Below, one piece after another: positions 1 to 4,851 of a stretch of 6,789 bases of DNA. The DNA is from a bacterium. GTDB lineage: Bacteria; Patescibacteriota; Minisyncoccia; Moranbacterales; UBA2206. A program made the translations under genes and the position numbers. Within the stretch, counting starts at the first letter, position 1, and each line of letters opens with the position of its first letter. The stretch is from positions 1-6,789 of the forward strand of contig JAJYBE010000046.1 in assembly GCA_021779205.1 (NCBI GenBank), given 5' to 3'. The notes below the pieces were generated by a model. It had not been told where the DNA came from. It ran no database searches and worked only from the letters and a program-made list of their open reading frames with translations.

Positions 1-95
1 ATTGCAGGCAGCAGAGAAAAAAAGATAAGGCAAAACAGAAAAATGAGGACATTTTTCCCGGATTTTTTGAGAGTTTTTGTTTTCGAAAAATTCAT
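1..95 (-). CDS. N-terminus of an exported protein (partial, runs off the left edge)
   Basis: Only 31 codons are visible, starting at the ATG at 95-93. They read as a classic Sec signal peptide. A short n-region carries five lysines (residues 1-14, MNFSKTKTLKKSGK), then a hydrophobic core follows (VLIFLFCLIFFSLL, about residues 16-29), then Pro-Ala at 30-31, where a cleavage region would begin. No lipobox can be judged because the sequence ends here. The ribosome site is weak: a GGA lies three bases before ATG. The start is supported by an extended -10 promoter about 95 bases upstream and by the signal-peptide pattern beginning right after it. The mature protein is unseen, so no function can be given; secretion or membrane insertion is the only supported inference. 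Confidence 0.6.
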   Translation of the reverse strand, partial: MNFSKTKTLKKSGKNVLIFLFCLIFFSLLPA

Positions 96-146
96 GTTTC
101 CAAGCTTTAGTTGAAAGCAGAAACGCTTAGGTTTGTTTCACTTTTT

Positions 147-175
147 TAACTTTATTTTTCTATGCTATAAAGTTA
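147..175 (-). repeat. 9-bp perfect inverted repeat in the leader of the left-edge gene
   Basis: TAACTTTAT at 147-155 is the exact reverse complement of ATAAAGTTA at 167-175, with an 11-base loop between. It lies between the predicted transcription start (near 184) and the ATG at 95, so it would form an AT-rich hairpin in the 5' leader of the exported-protein gene. It is not GC-rich, and on the minus strand it is followed by A rather than T, so it does not look like a terminator for that strand. Its role is unknown. Confidence 0.5.
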
Positions 176-190
176 GTTTTTTATGCTTGA

Positions 191-217
191 ATTATACCAT
201 AAAAAAAGTTGGTGCAA
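191..217 (-). promoter_or_regulatory. Extended -10 promoter for the left-edge exported-protein gene
   Basis: On the minus strand there is a perfect extended -10, TGGTATAAT (TATAAT at 196-191, TG at 199-198). The best -35 candidate, TTGCAC at 217-212, matches three of six consensus bases with a short 15-base spacer; an extended -10 can make up for a poor -35. Transcription would start near 184 and give a leader of about 90 bases before the ATG at 95. This is the best-looking promoter in the window. Confidence 0.6.
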
Positions 218-220
218 CAG

Positions 221-244
221 TGTGGAAATATGAAGTTATCCACA
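221..244. promoter_or_regulatory. DnaA-box-like inverted pair
   Basis: TTATCCACA at 236-244 (plus strand) is a perfect match to the R1-type DnaA box. Six bases away, TGTGGAAAT at 221-229 is an opposite-facing copy matching seven of nine positions. The shared core TGTGGA/TCCACA makes a perfect 6-bp dyad with a 12-base centre. The pair sits directly upstream of the -35 position of the left-edge promoter, where a regulator could act. It could be a DnaA regulatory site, part of a replication origin, or another protein's dyad operator; the sequence alone cannot decide. Confidence 0.45.
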
Positions 245-259
245 GGGGAAGAAAATGCC

Positions 260-291
260 TTTTAATTTCAAAATTAAAATGTTAAATTTAA
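260..291. repeat. AT-only palindromes between terminator and DnaA-box-like pair
   Basis: TTTTAATTT at 260-268 and AAATTAAAA at 271-279 form a perfect 9-bp inverted repeat with a two-base centre. TTAAATTTAA at 282-291 is a perfect 10-bp palindrome. The stretch is almost pure A/T. It could be an easily melted element beside the DnaA-box-like site or simply AT-rich intergenic filler; a similar tract occurs at about 2442-2490. Confidence 0.45.
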
Positions 292-351
292 AACAAAATT
301 CCAAACCACCACCTACTGACAGGAAAGATTTGACATTTGGATTTTGGAAGT

Positions 352-377
352 AAAAAAAGGCGCTCCAAACAAAACGC
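352..377 (-). terminator. Probable weak intrinsic terminator after the anchored hydrolase-like gene
   Basis: Thirty bases past the TAG stop, the minus strand reads GCGTTTT (377-371), loop GTTT, GGAGCGC (366-360), then one C and seven T's (358-352). The two arms pair over seven positions, but three of them are G-U, so the stem is weak. The U-tract and position fit an intrinsic terminator closing the leftward gene cluster. Confidence 0.45.
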
Positions 378-406
378 TCTTTCTTTAGTGCTTCACTTCT
401 CATTTC

Positions 407-1483
407 CTATCTATTTCCCTCAATCTTCCAAGATCTAACTTGCGTCAAAATATCATCAACATTATTCACCCATCTCTGTACAGCTTCTTTATTATCCAAG
501 TCGGGTCGATAACCGCATTTCCAAGGGCTGACCATTTTTTGCGCAGTTGTCATATTTTCATTATAGATTAAATCCTTAATTCTCTTTACCGTTCGCTCAA
601 AACCCTCCTGCGGACTAGAAAAACAAGAATGTCCATTAGTACCCATTTTTGGTGTTTTTAGACGAAATCCGACATAGTTATAACAATCATCGCCACTATC
701 ATTCAATGGAACATGTTCACCCCAGGAACTCTCCTGCCGAGCGATAGCGATAAAAAAGGCCACCACTAATGGATCCTCTTTGGTCATGTAGGGTACCATC
801 TTTTTGATTGGATGATTGCCAACTAAATCAAGGATTTTATCTCCAAATTCTTTTTGCTTCTTCAATATAGCATCCTGCGCCGTCTTTTTTTCCGCATCAA
901 CCAATGCCTTTTTGTCAGCCTCAGCTTTTGCAATGCTTTCCCCTAAGACTTTTTGCTCCTCTTGTTTTTTGACGATTTGCTCTGTCTCCGCCCTATCCTT
1001 CACCTCCTGCATTTTTGCTTGTGCTCCTGGTCCCAGATAGCGATAAATCATCGTCATGAGAAACATTCCAAAAATAAGTGAACCTATAAGCGACATATTC
1101 CACATTCGCGTCATACTGACGCCATGAGTATATCCATGAAGCGCGTCACCAAGATACGCTCGCAAGCTAGAGTATCTTTCTTTTATCCCTTCATACATCC
1201 AATCCTCTTTCTTTTTAGCGAAAGTATAGGGAGCATTTTTTTCCCGTCGCAAAGCAATACTATCAATCCTCCCTGAAACAAAGCCAACCTTCTCACCACG
1301 TCGCATTTTCAAAAGCTCATTTTGGGTAAAATACAACTTAGAATCGCGTGTAGTGAAATCTCGCACCTTGCCAAATTTTTCAGAAAGCAAAACAGAAGAG
1401 TTTTTATGTTTTAAGACAAACTTAGCCAAGGCATAGTCCAACTCAACTGGTTTTTTTTGTTTTTTGAAAATTCCATCTAGCAT
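407..1483 (-). CDS. Membrane-anchored lysozyme/glucosaminidase-fold protein
   Basis: A 358-residue protein with three parts. Residues 1-128 are charged, lack a signal peptide and match nothing I recognise. A single membrane helix lies at about 129-148, preceded by basic residues, which suggests N-in/C-out topology. A highly charged Lys/Glu/Ala-rich segment at about 155-212 should be a coiled coil or long helix. The C-terminal domain (about 213-350) resembles the lysozyme-like/glucosaminidase superfamily: ARQESSWG (248-255) offers Glu251 as candidate catalytic acid, followed by DCYNYVGFR (266-274) and a CFSSPQEGF segment (287-295) like the 'sy' region of glucosaminidases. Cysteines 267, 287 and 323 could matter outside the membrane. 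The inferred role is peptidoglycan cleavage or binding at the outer face; activity is unproven. I chose ATG at 1483 because AAGG precedes it and it overlaps the lgt stop by 7 bases. A TTG six codons upstream (1501) keeps the frame open but has no ribosome site. Confidence 0.75.
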   Translation of the reverse strand: MLDGIFKKQKKPVELDYALAKFVLKHKNSSVLLSEKFGKVRDFTTRDSKLYFTQNELLKMRRGEKVGFVSGRIDSIALRREKNAPYTFAKKKEDWMYEGIKERYSSLRAYLGDALHGYTHGVSMTRMWNMSLIGSLIFGMFLMTMIYRYLGPGAQAKMQEVKDRAETEQIVKKQEEQKVLGESIAKAEADKKALVDAEKKTAQDAILKKQKEFGDKILDLVGNHPIKKMVPYMTKEDPLVVAFFIAIARQESSWGEHVPLNDSGDDCYNYVGFRLKTPKMGTNGHSCFSSPQEGFERTVKRIKDLIYNENMTTAQKMVSPWKCGYRPDLDNKEAVQRWVNNVDDILTQVRSWKIEGNR

Positions 1484-2400
1484 TGCCTTATTGTACCACA
1501 ACTTTGTTTTTTTGTGAAAAGCATAATTAGACCGAAAAAAAACATCCCGGCAGAGAATAATTGTCCCAAAGTGAAGCTACCGAAAATAAAGCCGATTTGC
1601 GCGTCCGGCTCACGAAAAAATTCTCCCAAAAAACGCATGACGGCATAACTGATCAAGTATAGCGCCAGTAGTTTTCCCTGAAATCTTTTTTCATTTCTAA
1701 CCTTCCAAAAAATAAAAAAAAGTAAGAGCCCTTCCAGGGAAGCTTCATACAGTTGCGAGGGATGACGCAATTGCTGAGACGCAAGATCTTGCATCTCAGC
1801 AGAAGATGGGAAATACATTCCCGTAATTGCGCTGGTTGCCCGACCATAAAGCTCCCCATTAAGAAAATTTCCGATCCGTCCAAAGAAATATCCCGCCGGG
1901 ATTGCCGGTACAACAAAATCTGCTAGCGCCCAAAAATTTAATTTATATTTTCTAGTAAAAATTAAAGCAGCTATGAGCGCTCCGATAAGACCGCCATGAT
2001 AACTCATTCCATAGATACCAACAAGCTCTCCGGTAAAAGAATCAAAGGGGGAAATAACAGCCAAGGGATGCGCAAAATAAAAAGAAAAATCATAGAAAAA
2101 AACATAGCCCAGCCGTCCGCCGATAATCGCGCCAAAAAAACAAAAATACAACAGATTCAAAATCAAATCTTTTTTTTCTTGCAATTTGTCTCGGGCGTTT
2201 TTATTTTTTTCGCAGTCAATTTTGGAAAAAATATTTCCATCCTCGCCCTTCCTCAATCTTTTTTTCAAAAGTCCAAGAACTACAAAAAAAGCCACAAAGT
2301 ACATCACAGCATACCAGCCAATCGAAAAAAATCCGATCCTGAAAATTTCCGGATTGATACGTTCGGGAATATGTTGATAAAATTGCAAAAAATTATTCAT
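1477..2400 (-). CDS. lgt: Prolipoprotein diacylglyceryl transferase (Lgt)
   Basis: Lgt is an inner-membrane enzyme that moves a diacylglyceryl group from phosphatidylglycerol to the lipobox cysteine of prolipoproteins, the first step of lipoprotein maturation. The 307-residue product has the family hallmarks in order: GGRLGYVFFY (94-103), MSYHGGLIG (132-140, His135 matching E. coli His103), the signature GRIGNFLNGELYGR (174-187, with Arg175, Asn178 and Glu183 at the essential positions), HPSQLYEA (213-220) and FREPD (262-266, with the conserved Arg263). About seven hydrophobic segments fit the known fold. Residues 50-80, between the first two helices, are a charged lysine-rich stretch longer than the linker in E. 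coli Lgt. The ATG at 2400 has no Shine-Dalgarno site, but the protein begins as Lgt proteins do. The TAG stop overlaps the start of the following gene. Confidence 0.96.
   Translation of the reverse strand: MNNFLQFYQHIPERINPEIFRIGFFSIGWYAVMYFVAFFVVLGLLKKRLRKGEDGNIFSKIDCEKNKNARDKLQEKKDLILNLLYFCFFGAIIGGRLGYVFFYDFSFYFAHPLAVISPFDSFTGELVGIYGMSYHGGLIGALIAALIFTRKYKLNFWALADFVVPAIPAGYFFGRIGNFLNGELYGRATSAITGMYFPSSAEMQDLASQQLRHPSQLYEASLEGLLLFFIFWKVRNEKRFQGKLLALYLISYAVMRFLGEFFREPDAQIGFIFGSFTLGQLFSAGMFFFGLIMLFTKKQSCGTIRQC
1486..1489 (-). promoter_or_regulatory. Ribosome binding site that decides the start at 1483
   Basis: AAGG lies two bases before the ATG at 1483-1481, inside the last codons of lgt. The spacing is short, but no comparable site precedes the in-frame TTG at 1501. 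Together with the 7-base overlap with the lgt stop, this favours the ATG and suggests translational coupling to lgt. Confidence 0.5.
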
Positions 2401-2411
2401 TAAATTGACGC

Positions 2412-2441
2412 ATTTTACGTATTGCTGGAAAAAGGTGTCCG
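2412..2441 (-). promoter_or_regulatory. Possible promoter for lgt
   Basis: On the minus strand, TAAAAT (2417-2412; five of six matches to the -10 consensus) lies 18 bases from CGGACA (2441-2436; four of six matches to -35). Transcription would begin only a few bases before the lgt ATG at 2400, giving a nearly leaderless message, which would fit the missing ribosome site. The match could be chance in AT-rich DNA. Confidence 0.3.
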
Positions 2442-2490
2442 CTAATTTAAAAATCTAAATTTAAAATTTGAAATCAAATCTTAATTTGAA
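2442..2490. repeat. Low-complexity AT-rich tract between the DUF5654-like gene and lgt
   Basis: This stretch is nearly all A/T, built from overlapping words such as AAATTTAAAATTTGAAAT and AATTTGAAAATT. It fills the gap between the DUF5654-like stop (2493) and the lgt upstream region. It resembles the tract at about 260-300 in word content. I see no GC-rich terminator hairpin here. Confidence 0.4.
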
Positions 2491-2492
2491 AA

Positions 2493-2798
2493 TTATTTTT
2501 TCGTCTTTGATGAAATTATTTCCACCTCCGCTTTCTTTTCTTCTTTCTTCTCCAGTTGTGATAAATAAAAACTAAGTACCGCCACAATGAAAGTAATAAC
2601 CACCGCGTAAACAAGCTTGGCTTTTAAGCTGTTTTGATCTTGAGGAAAGAGATACTCAATGAGCGACTTTATTGCATCGTTCCAAGCAAGACCAGCCACG
2701 AGTCCGAGCGCCGCCACGATATATTTCACCGTCCGATTGCGCACCTCGCTTCTCACTTTTGCCATCTCGCTAATCAATTTTTCCTCAATTTTTGTCAT
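2493..2798 (-). CDS. Small two-helix membrane protein, DUF5654-like
   Basis: A 101-residue protein. A charged N-terminal helix (1-21, rich in Glu, Lys and Arg) leads into a first membrane segment at about 23-40 ending in the AWND motif (38-41). An amphipathic stretch ending at FP (51-52) follows, then a second membrane segment at about 61-80 and a strongly charged tail (82-101). The pattern, especially GLVAGLAWNDAIKSLIE (32-48), matches what I know of the DUF5654 family, seen in CPR bacteria and archaea with no known function. It starts 5 bases after the Mur-ligase-like stop and is probably co-transcribed with it. The ATG at 2798 has no clear ribosome site, so translation may depend on the gene before it. 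The family call comes from memory of the motif pattern. Confidence 0.75.
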   Translation of the reverse strand: MTKIEEKLISEMAKVRSEVRNRTVKYIVAALGLVAGLAWNDAIKSLIEYLFPQDQNSLKAKLVYAVVITFIVAVLSFYLSQLEKKEEKKAEVEIISSKTKK

Positions 2799-2803
2799 AT
2801 TTT

Positions 2804-3553
2804 TTATTTTCTATCAATTAAATCCTCCACCGCAAGACTTGCCGCCAGCGCAAACGCATGATGTCGCCCAAAACGCAAAATACCATACTCTTTTATTTTT
2901 TCATTGTGCTTAATTTTTACAACTTGTCCGGTTTCATTTTTTTTAATTTCTATAATTTTCCAATCATTTTTTCCCGCACATGTTTCGCCAAAATAACAGA
3001 CGGGCGCGCTCGCTTTTTTCGCAAGCTCCTTTACGCGCAAATTATCGCCATTCAAAATTACCGCGCCGGTTTTTTTAGTTTTTCTTGCCAGATAAATATA
3101 TTCGGCAACCAAGTCGCCCATGCTCGAAAAAGATTCCAAATACCTCTGCGTAATGTCAGTCACAATGGAAATTTCCGGTCGAACAATCGAAAGCAAATAG
3201 CGCATATCCCCTGCCCGAGAAACACCCAATTCCAAAACCAAATATTCGGGGAAATTTTTTTGCCATATCGCATGGAATGCCCTTCCGATCACTGAGCGCC
3301 ATTCACGATAAGATCCATATCCGCTGGAAATATTAAGAATAGCCAGGGGCAGTCCGATGTCCGTGTTGAAATTGCGCGGATTGGCCCGCACACTCTTGCC
3401 TGCTTTTTTCAACACTTTTCTAACTTCATCTCGCACGAAAGTTTTATTCACGCTTCCCGCAACCACAATAATCTTGGGACGATGAATAGCCAAAACTAAT
3501 TCGGCAAGCAGTTTTAGATAATATTTTAAAATGGGTTTGAAAATTGATTTCAT
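2804..3553 (-). CDS. Stand-alone, degenerate Mur-ligase central domain (MurF-like)
   Basis: This 249-residue protein aligns with the ATP-binding central domain of Mur ligases, closest to MurF. Visible landmarks: a hydrophobic N-terminal helix (5-24); a P-loop-like AGSVNKT (32-38); NFNTDIGLP (61-69), the MurF-type strand; LELG (107-110) with the conserved Glu108; TDITQRYLESF (132-142); LNGDN (167-171); and RHHAFALAASL (230-240). Key positions deviate: Asn36 replaces the second P-loop glycine (usual GSxGKT), Tyr138 sits where MurF has the histidine before LE, and Tyr152 falls where I align the carbamylated lysine. The UDP-substrate N-terminal domain and the C-terminal domain are both absent; the frame stops just after central-domain sequence. 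I infer a pseudoenzyme or regulator rather than a working ligase. The frame is intact and packed against its neighbour, so it does not look like decay. The start is fixed by AGGAG and an upstream in-frame stop. Confidence 0.75.
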   Translation of the reverse strand: MKSIFKPILKYYLKLLAELVLAIHRPKIIVVAGSVNKTFVRDEVRKVLKKAGKSVRANPRNFNTDIGLPLAILNISSGYGSYREWRSVIGRAFHAIWQKNFPEYLVLELGVSRAGDMRYLLSIVRPEISIVTDITQRYLESFSSMGDLVAEYIYLARKTKKTGAVILNGDNLRVKELAKKASAPVCYFGETCAGKNDWKIIEIKKNETGQVVKIKHNEKIKEYGILRFGRHHAFALAASLAVEDLIDRK

Positions 3554-3555
3554 AT

Positions 3556-3560
3556 CTCCT
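3556..3560 (-). promoter_or_regulatory. Shine-Dalgarno site of the Mur-ligase-like gene
   Basis: AGGAG is the strongest ribosome site in the window, but it stands only two bases before the ATG at 3553-3551. In frame upstream, TAG at 3598-3596 comes before any other usual start codon, so this start is well supported. The site abuts the hairpin repeat at 3566-3585, whose folding could affect access to it. Confidence 0.6.
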
Positions 3561-3565
3561 ATGTC

Positions 3566-3601
3566 ATTCCTGCAAAAGCAGGCATTGGGACTCCGCTAGT
3601 C
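3566..3601. repeat. Intergenic hairpin repeat resembling a common dispersed palindrome
   Basis: CCTGC (3569-3573) and GCAGG (3578-3582) pair around AAAA; the stem extends outward to 8 pairs with one mismatch (3566-3585). A second small hairpin, GACT/AGTC, lies at 3589-3592 and 3598-3601. The wording GTCATTCCTGCAAAAGCAGG resembles the widespread GTCATTCCCGCGAAAGCGGG family of dispersed intergenic palindromes. No T-run follows the stem on the minus strand, so it is not a typical terminator. Confidence 0.5.
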
Positions 3602-3609
3602 TTAATCGA

Positions 3610-3615
3610 ATTATA
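3610..3615 (-). promoter_or_regulatory. Possible -10 element for the Mur-ligase-like/DUF5654 pair
   Basis: A perfect TATAAT lies on the minus strand in the 88-base gap after the aminotransferase. No good -35 sits at normal spacing; TTGAAA overlapping the aminotransferase stop is 20 bases away. If used, the leader would contain the hairpin repeat. Confidence 0.3.
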
Positions 3616-3641
3616 AATCTTTTATAACTTCTATTTTTCAA

Positions 3642-4841
3642 TCAACAAATTTTGTTTGCACCAAACAGCTTCTCCATTCGATCAAACGCGCGATTAATAT
3701 CTTTTTCGCTCCGTCCGAAACTCATCCGCACATGGTCCTCGCCGCTTGGACCAAACGCCACGCCAGGCACAGTCGCCACTTGCGCACGTTCCAGAAGTCC
3801 AATCGCAAAACGCCAAGAAAAACTATCCGGACAATCTTTCAACTCACCAAAATCAAGATTATTTTTCAGAATCTTCGGAAAAACATAGTAGGCGCTCGTT
3901 GGCTCCACATAGCTGAAAACATGATTCAGTTTGTCCAATCTTCGACAAATTAAATCACGTCTTTTTTTATATTCTTTATTGAAAAATTCTATGTCTTTAT
4001 CTCCCATTTCCAGCGCGCCCATTGCCGCATACTGAGAAATAACCGGCGCGCAAGTTACCAGTGAATCATGGACCTTCAGAATTTCTTTCGCAATACTTTC
4101 ATCAGTATGGAGATAAGCCACGCGCCAGCCGGTCATGGCATATGATTTGGAAAAACTAAAAAGTCGAATTACTCTTTTTCTAAATTCCGGCAATTCCGCC
4201 AGACTGAAAATTTTTTCACCGGAATCAAAAATAAAATCCTTATATACTTCATCGGAAATCAAATAAAGATTATGCTTCTTAGCCAATTCCGCGAGTTCCA
4301 AGAGTTGCTCTTTGGAATAAATCGTACCGGTTGGATTATTGGGATTGCAATAAAAAATGGCTTTGGTTTTTTCCGTGATCGCCGCTTCATATTTTTCCAG
4401 TGAAAACGCCCAGCCTTTTTCTTCATCAAGCGAAACGAATACCGGTTGGCATCCGGACAAAAGAATCACTTCGCGATATGAAGTATAGGTCGGTTCGGGA
4501 ATAATTATTTCATCACCCGGATTTGTGATTGCAAACAGGGTCGCCGTAATCCCTTCAATTGAACCTGCTGTCACAATAATTTCTTTTTCAAAGTCATAAA
4601 ACATTCCCGTTTCGGCCAATTTTATTTCAATCAATTCACGCAACTCGGAAAGACCGGGAGAAAGCGAATATTTCGCCACCACGCCATTTTTAAGCGCCAG
4701 CTCCACTCGCCGTTTAATGCACTCCGGGGTATCAAAGCTGGGCACGCCTTGCGCAAGCGAAATGACATCGGGAAATTTGGAAGCGCGCAACTCCATTTGC
4801 TTGATGACGGAAAGTCGCAGATTTTTAGTGCGTTCAAACAT
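3642..4841 (-). CDS. Class I/II PLP-dependent aminotransferase (aspartate aminotransferase-like)
   Basis: A cytosolic fold-type I pyridoxal-phosphate enzyme that exchanges amino groups between an amino acid and a keto acid. The 399 residues match the family's usual length. Visible motifs: QGVPSFDTP (31-39) in the substrate-binding N-terminal arm; TAGSIEGI (91-98) for the cofactor phosphate; NPNNPTG (166-172) with the conserved Asn169; SDEVY (196-200) with Asp197 for the pyridine nitrogen and Tyr200; SFSKSYAMTGWR (229-240) with Lys232 as the Schiff-base lysine; and VRMSFGRS (371-378), where Arg372 should hold the substrate carboxylate. All key residues are present, so it should be active. Specificity cannot be read from sequence: aspartate, alanine or aromatic donors are possible. 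It begins 10 bases after the ddl stop, probably in one operon. I chose ATG at 4841; a TTG two codons upstream (4847) also lacks a ribosome site. It ends in TGA. Confidence 0.92.
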   Translation of the reverse strand: MFERTKNLRLSVIKQMELRASKFPDVISLAQGVPSFDTPECIKRRVELALKNGVVAKYSLSPGLSELRELIEIKLAETGMFYDFEKEIIVTAGSIEGITATLFAITNPGDEIIIPEPTYTSYREVILLSGCQPVFVSLDEEKGWAFSLEKYEAAITEKTKAIFYCNPNNPTGTIYSKEQLLELAELAKKHNLYLISDEVYKDFIFDSGEKIFSLAELPEFRKRVIRLFSFSKSYAMTGWRVAYLHTDESIAKEILKVHDSLVTCAPVISQYAAMGALEMGDKDIEFFNKEYKKRRDLICRRLDKLNHVFSYVEPTSAYYVFPKILKNNLDFGELKDCPDSFSWRFAIGLLERAQVATVPGVAFGPSGEDHVRMSFGRSEKDINRAFDRMEKLFGANKIC

Positions 4842-4851
4842 AACCAAATAA

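Larger units (their letters stand above)
96..351. other. Gene-free intergenic region (overview)
   Basis: Between the left-edge gene and the terminator of the leftward cluster I find no coding frame with support on either strand. From right to left on the minus strand it holds an unremarkable stretch (301-351), the AT palindromes (260-291), the DnaA-box-like pair (221-244), the extended -10 promoter (191-217), and a leader with a hairpin (147-175). A TTGACA at 330-335 on the plus strand has no -10 partner. Confidence 0.6.

Noticed and set aside
330..358. TTGACA on the plus strand as a rightward promoter
   Set aside because: At normal spacing there is only an A-run instead of a -10, and no plus-strand gene follows.
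1996..2403. 135-codon open frame on the plus strand opposite lgt
   Set aside because: It is antisense to a clear lgt gene, is rich in Lys, Phe and Ile as expected from complementing hydrophobic codons, and has no family features.
2858..3295. 145-codon open frame on the plus strand opposite the Mur-like gene
   Set aside because: Shadow of a gene with recognisable Mur-ligase motifs; the product is a Phe/Asn-rich string with no domain pattern.
3559..3585. Eight-codon mini-ORF (ATG at 3585 to TAG at 3559) just before the Mur-like start, as a possible leader peptide
   Set aside because: It is created by the palindromic repeat itself and has no ribosome site; coincidence is the simpler reading.
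3612..3644. TGA read as glycine (recoded CPR genetic code), extending the aminotransferase
   Set aside because: Reading through would add only about ten residues of no recognisable sequence, and the other genes have no in-frame TGA although a recoded genome would use it often.
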